NCBI GenBank assembly: GCA_007922305.1
Contig: ML677373.1
Location: 10,776,127 to 10,840,126, forward strand
Reading direction: 5' to 3'
Length of the DNA: 64,000 nucleotides
Source: Dermatemys mawii
Taxonomy: Eukaryota; Chordata; Testudines; Dermatemydidae
Made by a program: the position numbers and the translations under genes. The notes below the pieces were generated by a model that had not been told where the DNA came from, did not search any database, and saw only the letters and a list, made by a program, of their open reading frames with translations. Below are positions 22,146 to 35,912 of the stretch, piece after piece (within the stretch, counting starts at the first letter, position 1; each line of letters begins with the position of its first letter).

Positions 22146-24433
22146 CTGCAAAATAAATAAATAAACCCTGAAAGGCACAGTTCCTTCCTGTAAGACATCC
22201 AAGCTTATTAGAAAGAGCTGGGAGGGCTTTCTGCCCAAATAGCGGTCGTTCTTAGGTGGCAGAATAGGTCACCGAGGGGAGCAGCACTGATGGTGGGATA
22301 TAATGATGGACTAAACCTTGCAATACTTGCTCACTCACAAATTCCATTCGCTTCTATGAGAACTTTGACTGAGGGAGGACTGCAGAATTTGGCCCATTGT
22401 TATTTCCCGCCCGCCCATGCACTCACACACAAAATGCAAATAACTCATGTCTGCTGGGGAAAGTTGTTTTGCCTAATTTCAAACTTTCTCAAACAGCCTG
22501 TGTCTGAAATTCCCTCCCCAAGGTCATTGGGCTTGTGGAATGCTGGATAAAAGGGTGTAGATGGGGCAAAATCCAGGGGAAAAAAAGGTGAAAAATGAAA
22601 GAGAGCATAACCAGAGACAGAGACTGTGAAAAAGGGTCAAAGGTGCAGAGCAGAGCAAGAGAGAAGAAATGGCTACAATACATAGACCATACACAGGGCA
22701 ACTGCTTGGGTCAAATTGGCTTTGCAAGTGCTAAAAGCAGCTTGAGAGATTTACAAAACCTTAGCCACCACAAGACCCATCCCTCCCCCAGCAGCTCATC
22801 TGGTAACCTGAATGAAGATCCATTCCCACCTGGGTGCAGTCACAAGGCATTCCCCGGGAAGTGCTTATGTCATTAAAGAGTAGAGATATGACATTTTGCC
22901 GTGGAGTTAAGTGGCTGCCAGAATACATTTAAACTTTGAACAACTAATTACTGGTCCCCAAGAGTAGTGGCCTAGCAATCTATGAGAAGAAGAGGTTCTG
23001 ATTACCATTCAGCCAGTGGAATTTGCCATGTAATCATGGGGCAGATGCTAGCGATTTGTGATTAAGCTATTTTGAGGAGAGGTGCAGGAAAAGGTCAGTC
23101 CTGCCCAGAGTGCCCGCCCTTAGTGAGGAATTACTGCAAGTCTCCCAGGGAGCATTCATCCTTCAAGCAACTGATGAGGAGCAGCAGACCGGGGCGTGTG
23201 GCCCCCAGGGAATGGAGGGACGATCTATGACAATCCCAGTGGTCAGTGTGAAGGCTCATTTCCTGCTCCTCCAGGGTTGGATTCTGACCAGCCCCAACTT
23301 GTGACCGGCCTGATTCAGAAAAGCACATATGATGTCCTGCACTTTAAACCCAGGCTTAAATTCCATTGATTGGAGCGGAACTTAACCATGTGCTTAAGTG
23401 GTTTGCTGAATCAGGACCGGCAGCCTGTACCATGCAAACTCCACCAATGGTGCCATTGAAATCAACCGGCCTTATTCTCATTTACACTAAGGCCTCAATG
23501 TATTGCTTTGGCAGTGAAAAGGCACCTTGAATGGATGGAAACAACAGAGCAGTGCATTAACTTTGTGCAACATGCCCAAGGAGGACAGAATCTGACCCTC
23601 TATGAAGTGTCGCTCTTGTGACACATTTGACGTGGGCCAATCTTTCCCCTTCTAATGTTCTGCTCTCCGTTTCCACTGCAGCTGATACTATCTTGATGAG
23701 CTTGAATACCACAATAAATCATTTCCCCTTCCACAATGTCAAGGTGATAAGATTTTTTTCCAGCTACGCAGATGGTTAAAAAAAAAAAGAAGAAAACGTC
23801 ATTACTTGTGAGTAAAACCAAAAGGGCAACTTTTGAATTATCACAGAACAAAAATATGCCCTGATTTTGGGTCCTTCTCACTAAAGTTTTACATTTGTTC
23901 TCTAGCGGATCAGTGATCTGGAAGGCGAGGATTTAAAGTGCCACTGTCATCAAGGCTAAAAACCCCACTAGTTTTATGAACCCACACTACTTCTGGGGTT
24001 GATTTAAAGGCTGTTCTCTAGCAGAAAATGACTCACATTCTTCCTTCCAGGATGGTTTATGACCATCAGTACAGGGCCTTCACACTTCCATAGCGGAAGC
24101 CACATAACCTGATGTTAAAAAAAAAATCTATTTAAAATCCAGAGGCTGTCACTCCCCCATGCGGTCACAACCCTGTGAAGGGATAAACCAAGGGTCTAAA
24201 TTATACGTGCCAGCTGTTTTAAATGCTAAAATCAAGAGATTCTTCCCGCCGTTTTGGCAACATGTCTGCCTGCCCAAAGAACACAGGGCCAGAGCCTCAG
24301 CTGGTGTGCATCACCAAGGGTCCAGTGAGGTAAAACTCTCCTTGACCTTGACAAGGGTCAAGCTGAGCAAGCTTGGAGGGCTTCTCAATACCCTACACTT
24401 AACTTGTAACCATTATCCAGTCAGGGAGCAGAA

Positions 24434-25145
24434 ATCATGACATGGAATCACAAAAGGTAGGCCTGGAGGGAACTTTGATAGGTCATCTAGACCAGTGGTC
24501 TTCAAAGTGGGGTGCGTGCACCCCCAGAAGTGCGCGATACAACCCCCGGGGGTGCACAAAACAACCCCTGGGGGTGCACGAGACCCCGGTGCTGCTGCCG
24601 ATCCCACACGGGAGACCACTGAACACCCAAGCGATCTATTTTTGTCCTGCTGAAATGCCAATGCAGAAAGCGGAAGCTTTCTCTTCGGCAGACATACCCC
24701 GCAGTAAGGGGGCATGGCTGAAAAACTTTGGGGACCGCTGATCTAGACCAGTCCTCTGCACTAAGGCAGGATAAATTATTATCCAGACCATCCCTGACAG
24801 ATATTTGTCTAATCTGCTCTTAAAAATCTCCAAAGACAGAGATTCCACAGCCTCCTTAGGCAATTTGTTCAGTGCTTAACTACCCTGACAGTTTGGAAGC
24901 TTTTCCTAATGTCTAAGGTAAATATCCTTTGCTGCCATTTTAGCCCACTACTTCTTGCCCTATCCTCAGTGGTTAAGGAGAACAATTTATCACCTTCCTC
25001 TTTAGAACAATCTTTTACATACTTGAAGACCGTTACCATGTCCCCCCTCAGTCTTCTCTTCTTCAGACTAAACAAACCCATTTTTTCCCAACGTTCTTCA
25101 TGAGGTCATGTTTTCTAGACCTTTAATCATTTTTGCCATGTGACC
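24434..25145 (-). repeat. CR1 LINE 3' fragment, split by a hAT insertion
   Basis: On the minus strand, 25081-24869 translates to the CR1 C-terminal region (LRGDMVTVFKYVKD, KLFSLTTEDRARSSGLK, TLDIRKSFQTVRVVKH). The 3' untranslated part continues toward 24434 and ends with the usual gtgattccatg-like terminus. A 248-base hAT element at 24493-24740 interrupts it. Confidence 0.88.
24493..24740. mobile_element. hAT-type non-autonomous element, 248 bases, 8-base duplication, inserted in CR1
   Basis: The left end cagtggtcttcaaagt and the right end actttggggaccgctg are inverted copies with three mismatches. The perfect duplication atctagac flanks it (24485-24492 and 24741-24748). The host CR1 reads through when the element is removed, so the insertion came after CR1. 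Confidence 0.92.
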
Positions 25146-25596
25146 TAGACAACCACCACTGGTGGGGAACAGGTGGAAGTACCAGCTTGCAAAAAAGCAG
25201 TAGGTTACTCCAAAAATTCAGCAGTTACTTACAAACAATGGGCCCAGTTCTCAGGTGCACTGGGGCCCATATTAACCTGGTGGATCTATCCACCTGAGAA
25301 CTCCCTCCATGTAAACCCCTCACAGTCTCAGGCAAGAGGAGCATGGAAAAAGGAAGTAGGATACTGATGTAGCAATTCTATGCTCCAGCCACTCACAACT
25401 GCTTGAATAGCCTCTGGAGACCATAAATAATAGATGTATTAAAACAGTCTCTAACTCATTCCTCTGGCTGCTGTATCAAAAGCTATGGTCTCACCAGCTC
25501 CAACCAGAATTAGGGAGCCATAAAGTGTATATCTACACTGCACACTAAGTCTGGATTCTGATTCAGGTTTGAGTCCAAGCCCTGCTTCTGTCCATA

Positions 25597-26347
25597 TTAG
25601 GGTTGCCAACTTTCTAACTGCACAAAACCGAACACCCTTGCCCTGCCCCCTTCCCAAGGCCCTGCCCCTGCCCTGACCCCTCTCTGAGGCCCTGTCCCCT
25701 GCTCACTCCACCCCCCTTCTGTCATTCGTTCTCCCCCACCCTCACTCACTCATTCATTTTCACTGGGCTGAGGCAAGNNNNNNNNNNGAGCTCTGGGATG
25801 GGGCTGGGGGTTGAGGCAAAGGAGTGGGCTCGGGGTGCAGGCTCCAGGTAGGCAAGTTGGGTCAGGAAGTGGGGGTGTGGGCTCTGGCTCTGGGGTGGGG
25901 CATGGGATGAGGGGTGGATGAAATGCGGGACAGGGCTCAGGTCTGGGGCCGGGGATTGGGGTTCTGGAGGGGGTGTGGGGTTCAGGCTCTGGGCAGTGCT
26001 TACCTCAGGTGGCTCTTGGGAAGGGCAACATGTCCCTCGGCTCCTAGGCAGAGGTGCAGCCAGGCAGCTCTGCATGCTGCCTTTATCTTCAGGCATCGCT
26101 CCTGCAGTTCTTGGCCAATGGGAGCTGCAGTGATAGCTCTTGGGGCAGGGGCAACACGCAGAACCGCCCTGGCCGCTCCTAGGCCTAGGAGCCAGGGACA
26201 TGTCGCCCTTCCCAGGAACCGCGTGGAGCCAGGTAGGGAGCCTGCCAGTCCTGCCAACCAGACTTTTAACAGCCTAGTCAGTGATGCTAACTGGAGCTGC
26301 CAGGGTCCCTTTTCTACCACATATTCCAGGTCACCTGGCAACCCTAA
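25597..26347. mobile_element. GC-rich TIR element (ttagggttgcca ends) with assembly gap
   Basis: Starts ttagggttgccaac and ends with the complement tggcaaccctaa. Inside are C-rich and G-rich halves around the gap. gtcca occurs just outside both ends, possibly the target duplication, but offset by two bases on the left. Superfamily not assigned. The 151-codon frames inside are composition artefacts. Confidence 0.6.
25778..25787. other. Assembly gap (10 N)
   Basis: Ten unknown bases inside the GC-rich TIR element. The true length missing is unknown. Confidence 0.99.
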
Positions 26348-27180
26348 GTCCACACAACATGCAGTTTAGAAACACTTTTGATTTAAGCTATTAAACAGAT
26401 GGCAAGAAAGGTTAAGCATAAATTACTAAAACCATCATTAAAATGATTTACAACTTGGGCAAGAGGACTAGAAAATAAAATATTTAAACTGGGAACCTTA
26501 TAGAGATAAAAGGGTTTTGCTGTAGCTTGCTGGAACATTATGCTTTATTGATAGTGACTGAAGACAATGAGAAGAAAAATGTAAATGGTCTACCCTGGTT
26601 AGTGATAGCAGAGTAGGATAGAGAGTATTTAAACACTATTATTCACTACCAAAGAAGTGAAGGAGTTTAAGAACTATTTACCAAGGGTGAAATTTATCCG
26701 GTGCAGAGGGTCAGCACGAAACCTACACATCACTTAGACCTCACTTAAACTGTTTTAAGCACTTTCACCTATTATGTAATGTCATTAATCTATGGAACAG
26801 ACTACTGCAGGAGGTCACTGACATCTGTTGGACTCCATACACGTTCAAGGGTCAGGCTGAATGCTTCTTATTACAGGATCAGAACCTACATCAAAAACTG
26901 TGGCTAAAATTTTTAAAAGGCTGTATAATTTCATGACTGGTATTAACTGGCCCAGATTTTCCAGGATTTGGGCCTTAGACTGGAAGCTCTTCAGAGCAGG
27001 GAATGTTGTCTTAATTCTCATTTATACTAAGAGCAGCCATTTATGCAGGTAGACCACCAGTGCAAGTTACAATCAGGACTTTACCCTAATCTTTGTATAT
27101 TGAGGGCCTAGACCAATGGGACCTTGATCTCAGCTGAGTGCTCTGGGTGCTACAATTACTTAATTCTACTATTATTATTA

Positions 27181-27484
27181 GAACTGAGAAAATAATTGAT
27201 TTTCTGGTTCAATGATGAAACAAAAAAAAAGAAACCAAGAAAATATTGTTTTGTTTTGTTTCAAACTGAATTTGTTCGGTTTTTCTTGCCAAAATAAAAA
27301 AATGAAGAAAATTTGTTTAGGTCAATTCAACATTTCAAAATAAAATGTTTTGTTTCTAAACAAAATGTTAAAACAATTCATCTAGAAAATGTTAAAATGA
27401 ACCATTCTGACTTTTTAAAAAAATGAAACTGCATTTTTCAGACAATTTGCTATTGGCTGAAAAAGAATTGCTTACCTCTAATTA
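27181..27484. mobile_element. Diverged AT-rich relative of the tagagctggg TIR element
   Basis: Begins gaactgagaaaataattgat and shares the run ataattgattttctggttc with 6575-6593. It ends near cttacctctaatta. It is too diverged to define a target duplication. Confidence 0.55.
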
Positions 27485-28344
27485 TGATGGCATAGCTGGA
27501 TTATCAGTATTTCCTACACCAGCACAGCCAAAGGGGTAACGTGCTTCCCAGAACATCACTGGGCAGGGAATAGGAATGAGCTCTTTTTAAAAAAATGCTT
27601 CTGTAGTGAAGATATAAATCCTACCAAACTGTGCTGGGGATTTGCCAGTGAGTGAAACTAGAGTAAATTACTGTAGGTTTTCTAGAATGAATTTTTCCCT
27701 GGGATCTTAAAAACATTTACTACTGCAAATATAGTACTTTTACTTCTAACCATCCACATTGATTTTACCTTTATTATTTTAAGATTTATATTTCCTTGTG
27801 TTTGATTAAGATTCAGATCACAATATAGTTTATAAAACACCATATACAGTATTTATCTTGTTTCAAAAACTCCTGTGAAGATATATCTTTTCCCACTGGC
27901 AGATCATTTTCAGGATAATGTAACTTGAGGTCGATTGTTCCTTTACTTTTTTAAGGCAATTTGGTTCCCCTTGCTTTGTCTCATGCCTCCGACTTTGCAG
28001 CACCAGTTTAGTTATAGCACGTTTATCCCTTTACAAGATATGGTATATTTATTGCCTTTCATAAAATGAGCATTATGAAAAGATGAATCTGTTTCTATTT
28101 GTGTGTTGTCTTGATAATACAAATCCTAAACATACTTGCTTCCTCATCTTGTATGTTAGGCTATTAACTGTCGTAAGTAAGATTATACTGATTGTAGTGA
28201 GATCAACACACATGGAAGTAATGTTGGTATTTGCAAGATAGAACATTGTCGGTAGAAGGTATCTGATTATATTAATAGTTGTGAGCACCATTCACCAAAG
28301 GTTCTCAAATCTCTCTTCACAAAGGGGCATGTGTGTGTGTGTTT

Positions 28345-28500
28345 TTCAAAGACAGGGAAACCAAGGCACAGAGGAGTTATGTTACAGGTACAACGTCATA
28401 CGGAAACTCAAAGTAGAAGAGCTGGGACTAGAACCAGGAAGTCTTAACCGATAGTTCTCTGCTCTAGCCAGTACAGTACACTATACTACCTCCTTATATA
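28345..28500 (+). repeat. MIR-like SINE fragment
   Basis: Contains cagggaaaccaaggcacaga, agagctgggactagaacc and a tail with gctctagccagtacagtac. Confidence 0.65.
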
Positions 28501-28504
28501 GGGA

Positions 28505-28770
28505 CGAGTAGTGTGAACCAGTATATGGGGCAATAGACTGGGAGTCAGTAGGCCTGCATTTCATTTTCCCCTTTGCCCCTTGTTTGCACTGAGTGGTCCC
28601 AAGTCATCTCGCCTCTCCTTGACTCAGTTTCCCTTCCATCATAAAACAAGGATAATGATACTCACTCATCTTTGCCAAGTGCTTTAAGAACCATAGATGA
28701 AAATGGCTATATAAGTTATAAGTATTATGTTCCATAGAAATAATAATAAATAATAACAATAATAATATCC
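28505..28770 (-). repeat. MIR-like SINE fragment, opposite orientation
   Basis: Reverse-strand MIR pattern (ctccttgactcagtttccct, ataaaacaaggataatgata), next to the forward copy at 28345-28500. The pair is head to head. Confidence 0.65.
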
Positions 28771-31529
28771 AACTCTTACATTATGCCTTTCATCTTTAGG
28801 TCTCAAAGCCTTTTACTGAGGAGATCAGTATAATTATTCCCATAGGCATCATCATATCAATTTCACACACAAATATTATAAAGCAAAGTATGTTTCAAAT
28901 ATGTATTTCAGTGGCTCTGTATTCTGCATTAAGCTTCATTTTATCCTATTGAGGCAAACAGCTCAATCTCGTCTCCATGAACATCTGCTTGAATAAAGAT
29001 CTAAATTAGCTCTGGCTGTGTTTGCACTCCTTTCGTACTCACTTTCTGCAAACATTCTAGTAAACATGTTCTGTGACAGAAACGTTCATTGAAACAGCTC
29101 ATTTTTAGCAAATATCAGATGACAGGCACTGAGTCATTTTTGAAGTCTTGATACTAAGAGTTATGCTCAGCCAAACAGGGGAAAGAAACAATGTCATGTG
29201 ACATGTATATCCAATCAGAACTAATCAAGGAGCTGCTACTGTATACACTTATGTGAGTCACTTTACTCATAGACGTAGTTCTGGTTACTTTAATGAGATG
29301 ACTCCTCTGAGTAACATTACTCACGTGGGTGTGTTTGCAGGTTTGAACCCCAGCATAGCTGAAATTTAGAGTTTTTCATCCAGCTGGTCAAAACATTGTG
29401 AAATGGTGATGGGGGAGAAAAGGGAAATGACCATCATTTTGACTCATTTTTGGACCATCTCTAATATCAAACAGCTGCTACGAACATTCCACACAGCAAG
29501 GAATTTACTGACGATCCACACTCAACTATTTTCAAACCAATTAAAGAAAATAATAAGATAATTCATGACCAGGCTGAAGCTAAATTCATAGACTAACACC
29601 CTGACCTTACAATGGACTGTAGGGACAGACCTCCCACCCCCAGAGTCTGAGGCAGTGCTCCACTTACTTCAATGGGATTTACTCCTATGAATAATTACAC
29701 ACATGTATGTGTGTCATGATCAGTCACTTGGATGGGGTACTCACAGTGCACGAAGTTGCATGCGTATTAGTCTGTACAAGACTGGGGCCTTGGATACATG
29801 TGTCAGTCCTTTGACCTGAGAGGGGATCCATGCAGCCTTCTATATAGAATCAGTTGCGGGATCAAGGCCACCATGGAATTGCTACAAGTTATTTGCTTAT
29901 AACTCCAATACTGCAGTAGTTAAAATCTCAATATTTCCTGCCTACACTGCGTACATTACACTATGTGTATGTCTCTATATTCTGTGCTTTGTATGTGGCT
30001 CATCATCATCAGTTCTAAACACATGTTATTTGAAAAACCGTATCAAAGAAGAAACTGGGCTGCTCTTTGTATAAGTTGCTGTGACTGGGCTGTAAAGAAC
30101 TCAACCTTTGGTGGGCAGCGGGAGGGTTAATGGTCACGGCACAGATGCCTGATCTTACTCCAGGGACCTCAGCCAGGAGGTGGAGCATCAGTCAGAGCAA
30201 ATTATTCTGTCCCCGAGACTGTAAGAGTGGGGTTCTGAGAGCTCCTAGCATTGGGGCTGACCTGGGAGCATGTCTTCCCCATGGAAAGAGAGCAGGATCC
30301 TATGATTAACTCCAGTGTACTGTTCACTTTGTACAGTGACTCTTGGCTAGGAGAATCTCTCCCGCTTCCATTCATTTGCTTCTACTTCACTCGGCCTTTG
30401 GCTACCTTTGTCAGTTACATATTTTATATACATGTGGAATCCAGTGGCTGGACCCATGGGATCGGATCTGATCCATGTGACACACCCGGGGAAGGGGGGA
30501 ATTAGGGCAGAGGGAAGGGATTCCAGATGAAAACAGCACTGATTTATACATATGGGAAGAATGCCAAGAATTATCCCCTCCCTGAACTATCTCCCAGGTT
30601 GCTATGATCAATAGCTCCCCAGCCTAGGGACACACAACTCTTTGTCTTCCACACAGTACATTTTAGTGTGGCTTAAATGATTATTTACTAACTGCACTGC
30701 AAGGCATTAGCTCTGCCTCCGCCGGCAGTTTTGAGACATTCCTGTAGCTTTCTTCTGCCTCCCCTCCATGCTGGACATTTCACAGATAAGAGTCCAGCAC
30801 TGGTCTCCACTTCATTAGCCAGGTGATGATGCTCAGACATCCAGGTGGGGCTGTCACTCTAAATTGATCTGAAATCAGAGTTATCATAGAGCTGGCATCT
30901 GAGTCTCCTCTGACACTGGTGTAAATCAGAAGCGACACTGCTGCACTCAAAGGAGTTATAGTGGGAGAGGATGCTCAGGACACCAGTATCCCATCACTCC
31001 GAGGCTTTCTATTCCCCATATCTGACTTTTCCCTCCATTTCCCTGGTGCTCTCCTGACCCACTGGCTGCAGTCCAAACCTCCGCACTCCAGTGGGGCTTC
31101 TGCTCAGGGCCAGACCCAGAGGAGCAGAGTTCCTTGCCCAAACAACAGTTCTGCACTGGAAGGCAGCTCGGAGGTGTTCGTTTGTAAATTATCTGGGAAA
31201 ATGTGACAAGCCCTGGCTCCAAAGGCCCAGAGTTGGTGCTTTGCCATGGACTGCTAATGTGCAGAGAAGCCTAATTCATGCAGCCTTGTGATAAATGGGC
31301 TCCCAGTGCACTGACACATAGGGCTGAAAGCAAACAAAAAAATAACCAGCAAGGGAGGACTATTAAGGAATTAGTCTGAGCAAAGTGAATTGGAGGGGAT
31401 GAGGGAGAAGGCTGGGTAGTGCAGCAATGATGGGAATAAGGGGAGCCCAGGCATGGGTGGACAAATGATACTAATTCAACAAGATGAGAGCAAGTAAAGC
31501 CCAGATACCAGAATGACGGGTACCTTAGA

Positions 31530-31790
31530 GGCAAGGCAGTCTGGTCTAATGTCTAGGGGCATAAGACTCGGACTTGAGAGACCTGCACTCTATTCCTGAC
31601 TCTGCTGTTACCTTGCTATGTGACCTTGGACTGCTCCCGTCCCCTCTCGGTGCCTGTTTCTCCTTCCAGCCTTTTCCTGTCTTGTCTATTTAGACTCTGA
31701 GCTCCTCAGAATATGGGCAGTGCCCAGCACAGTGAGGTTCTGATCCTGGTTGGGGACCTGTCAGTGCTACTATAACACAAATAATTAGTG
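31530..31790 (-). repeat. MIR-like SINE fragment
   Basis: Reverse-strand pattern: gactcggacttgagagacct, tatgtgaccttggactg, then tctgagctcctcagaatatg and gcccagcacagtgaggttct. Confidence 0.65.
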
Positions 31791-32689
31791 ATCATATAAA
31801 TACCCGTGCTGGTCACAGCCCTTCAGTCTCCCTAGGTAAAATGGGAATGAAATAACTAACAGTGCCTCCCCCAGGGCCCCAGGGTGATTCGACTCTTAGT
31901 ACCCAGTAGTCAGAGGGAACAAGGAGGCTGAAACATGGGCTATCACCTTTCCCTTTCTTCCTTGAATGAGAAAGTGTTTTACCAACCATACCTAGGGAAA
32001 ATCTCGCAGCCCAGAGGCCAGGGATCTCCTCAGCTTTGTCTCCTTTTTTCCAACCCCTGCCCCTGGGTGGGTAAGTGGAATGCCAGATGCTAGAATTCTG
32101 ATACAGTATTTCCTCTAACTAGATTGTCTCAAGTGCCATCAAGTAACTCCGGGCAGTGTTTCTGCTGGAGAAGAAGTGATATAGGATGGAAATGACAGCA
32201 GGAGCTGAAGGGAAATTACTGGCTCCCATGTAACCTGAGCCACCTACATGTTTTCTTTCTTCCTCTTGACAGAATGAGTCTATAGACCCAGGGGAACAGG
32301 GCAGGAAAGAGATGGGCTGCGAGAACACTCACTGCTGCATTTTCTAGTGTCTGGCTTTGGACATCAAACAATTTATTTATTGACACATTTATTTATTTTT
32401 GTTGTTATGCTAATGCAGGCCCCGGACTGTGTGCATTAAAACCAATGAGAGGGTTACCAAAATAACAGCACCACAAAATGTGGGCCACAGCCCACACTTA
32501 GTAGCCAACCTCATGTCTTAAGACAGCAACTAAAGGATTCCTGCACCAACTGAGAACTTTTCTGCTCTGCCTCCATTGGAAGACCCTGAGTACAAGTCTT
32601 TGCCACCTTTATCTTCGAGCAATTTTTGTCAGATTTTCCAGCAGTCACTTAAGCTTCACTTAACATGGTACTTGACCCAGCCCCTTTTC

Positions 32690-33010
32690 ATTTGGGGATC
32701 ACTATGCACTTTACAGCTGTTAAATGAATCACATGAAACCACCAAATGACCCCAGGAAACTGAGGCAGGAGTTGGCACATCCCAGTCATATATCAAACTA
32801 GTGCCAGAGCCAGGAGTAGAACATAGCAGTTCTGACTCACCAGCCCCTTCATCCGAGAATCACAAAGCACTTTGCAACCATCAAGTAAGCCACATAACAC
32901 CATAGGGAGGTAAACTTGGGTGTAGCCGAAACATAGAGGGATATGCCCAAGATCACACTCCAATTTAGGGCCAGAGCCCTGAATAGAACCCACCATCGAA
33001 TCATGCTTTA
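32690..33010 (+). repeat. Two adjacent MIR-like fragments
   Basis: Two successive blocks (about 32690-32830 and 32860-33010) each run from a gcactttacagc/gcactttgcaacc start to a gagccaggagtagaac/gagccctgaatagaacc end. This suggests a tandem pair or two insertions of one family. Confidence 0.55.
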
Positions 33011-35334
33011 TAATGCTTTTTCACACTGTCTTCACCCCTGGTGCAGAAACAAGACCCCAAGGTAGTTGGAGATGATGATCAAGGCTAAGTCATATATCAG
33101 GGGAGATGTAGCGTCTGGCAGCAATGTATCTAAAGTCAGACTATCAGTGGCAATAATTTAGAAATTAATAGAGCCAAGCTGGCAGGCAACTGGATGCAGG
33201 AATGTCATCCTCTAAGTGTCATTTTGTAAGACTTTAATTACAAGGGGAATCTGGAGTCATGTAACTATTACAGAAACAAATGCTTAAGGCGTGAGGAAAT
33301 TGACTGAACTCTGGCAGTAATTAAGCCTCACAATGAATCGTCATTAACAAACAGTATCTTGAATGGGCCATCCTTTGGAGGGGAGAGGCACCAAATGGTG
33401 ATGTTCCCATATGTGCCACATCCAGAGGTGATGGTACAGCACTACCAGCCAATCAGCCTTTCTGATGTCATCTTTGTTACTTCCAAAGAGTTCTCATCCT
33501 CCATGTGGCTCACAAGGCTGAATATAATTTCCAATGCAAGCTAATATTTCCCTCGCCCAGTAAATAAGCTCTCCAGGATGCTTCCATAAGTAGTTTTAAT
33601 TTTGCTTCCCTCTGATGATTTATGAGAGTTGCATTCAATTAACAAGGGAATTGATTTTTCTGCAGCTGGCCAGCGCTGTGACTTGGAGTTATTGTTTTAT
33701 TATGAAATCCATTGCTTACCTTTTATCTCTCTTTCTCTCACCCACACAGACACACACTTTTTTAATATTTTTTTTTGGCAAGGGAAAATAAAGAAAGCTA
33801 TAAAAGATGGAAAGAGATTTTGATGGACTCAGAGTTTCACAAGGTCCAGGATAGAAGCCAAACTCCTGAGGCAGAGCACTCAGAGGGTATGTCTACACAA
33901 TGAAATCATGTCAAATTTATAGAAGTCAATCTTTACAAAGCAATTTTATACAGTCAAGTGTAAACGCACTAGACACACTAAGTCAACAGAGTGTATCCTC
34001 AATACTATGGCTAGCATCAACTCACAGAGAGGTGCATTCTGGTAGCTATCCTGCAGGAAACTCAGAATTTCCATTCTGCAGGAAACTCTGACATTCAAAT
34101 CAGAATGAAATTTTTATAAAATCCAAAACTTCACACACATGTAATTAAAGACCGTAACAGACATTTTTGAAAATGTCTCGTTTAAGGTCAATCAAAACAT
34201 TCCATTTCAATAAAATGGAAGTGTTTCATTTCTATTTAGAATTTTGAAACATTTTTACACTTTCTATATAAAAAAAAAAAATTTCGAAACAAAAAGTCAA
34301 AATGTTCCATTTAGACCTTTTCAAAATGCAAGAGAGAAAGCTGATCCTCAAGAGTCTGAACTGTGGGAGTATTCCAATCTTTCTCTGACACCAACACAAA
34401 GGATCAGTGGCCATCTTGAAATGTTATCATTGTATATATGAGCATTCACCCATTAGGATCTTTTCAACAGAGGTCACCAAAGATCATCAGATTTCAACCA
34501 TTCAACCGCCCTTTTAAACTTAAAATCTTGAAATCTGATACCGATGCATTATGGATCTTAAATATAACCATCATAGGTCAACAAAAGATCACCAGTCTTT
34601 CTAAGGGGACTGTGATTGTTTAAAAGCCATTTGAAGTGATCCTCTTAACGGTGTGTATGCATTTTCCCCAGGGACTCTAAATACAAAAAATATCCCTGAG
34701 TTGAAATGTGATGTTTCTATCCTACATCATCCGGCTGACAGTTTACCAAAATGCTATTAATTTCTTTTGCTGATTGTGAAGCCGTAGAGACGGAGACATG
34801 AAAGTCATCTGAAGTTACTTGTTCTATTCACCAGCTATTAGTCAAGAAAATCATCAAAGGTGAGCGAGTTTACCAGACGTGCTGTCATTAATACTCATGT
34901 CCACCCCACGTGGATTACTGTCAACACGTGTATATAGATGACAGGTAGTTACACAACACTTTCCATTATATATAGATATAAACTACATTGAAAAAAAATG
35001 TTAAAAGAACATTACTTAGGTTGCTTAAGCCAAGAGCTAAAACTTCAGGAAATGTCAGACTTAAGGTTGTTCCTGCAACTTTCATTAGATCCCTCTGGTG
35101 TGCATGCATTATGATACAGTCTTTAATTACATGATCACATACTACTTCATTCCACCAAAAAAATGCTCAGAAAAGTTTTTATAACAGGAAATATTAGGCA
35201 ACCTTAACATAGTGCTTCTATACCCTCTATAACATAGATGTGTGTATTACCTTCATCTCCTATTTCCAGCATCAAGGTTCGGTAGGGCTGCCTTCTATTG
35301 GTTTCTTGTCTTAGGTACCTAGACTGCCAGCCAC

Positions 35335-35440
35335 CTCCCATTTTAAAGATGGGAAACTGAGGCACATAGAGGCTAAGTGACTTACCCAAGGTCACATAGG
35401 AACTCTGTAGAAGAGCAGAGACTTGAATCCAAGTCTTCCC
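35335..35440 (+). repeat. MIR-like SINE fragment
   Basis: Good match to the MIR core: gggaaactgaggcacataga, ggctaagtgacttacccaag, gtcacatagg, then agagacttgaatccaagtct. Confidence 0.75.
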
Positions 35441-35445
35441 CATCC

Positions 35446-35522
35446 TAGGGGGAGCTTTGCAGGCCGCAGGGAAGGGCTTGGCGGCCGCATGCGGCCCGCA
35501 GGCTGCATGTTTGAGACCCCTG
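35446..35522. mobile_element. Truncated hAT right end
   Basis: The stretch with ggccgcatgcggcccgcag and gtttgagacccctg is the right terminus of the same kind of hAT element as 57331-57574. No left end or target duplication is visible. Confidence 0.6.
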
Positions 35523-35526
35523 GTTT

Positions 35527-35912
35527 AGTCTGCAGAAGAGAAGAATGAGGGGGGATTTGATAGCTGCTTTCAGCTACCTGAAAGGAGGTTCCAAGGAGGA
35601 TGGATCTAGACTGTTCTCAGTGGTAGTGGATGACAGAACAAGGAGTAATGGTCTCCAGTTGCAGAGCAGGAGGTTTAGGTTGGATATTAGGAAAAACTTT
35701 TTCACTAGGAGGGTGGTGAAGCATTGAAATGGGTTACCTGGGGAGGTGGAATCTCCTTCCTTAGAGGTTTTTAAGATCAGGCTAGACAAAGCCCTGGCTG
35801 GGATGATTTAATTGGGGATTGGTCCTGCTTTGAGCAGGGGGTTGGACTAGATGACCTCCCGGGGTCCCTTCCAACCCTGATATTCTCTGATTCTATTATT
35901 CTATGTTTAGCA
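35527..35912 (+). repeat. CR1 LINE 3' end
   Basis: Plus-strand copy with the C-terminal coding frame ([48 protein letters not shown], then a stop). The 3' end has gggttggactagatgacctc and a terminus of ttctattattctatg, the CR1 octamer-like tail. Confidence 0.92.

Noticed and set aside
25746..26369. 151-codon frames on both strands
   Set aside because: They overlap a TIR element and the assembly gap; the minus-strand one even runs through Ns.
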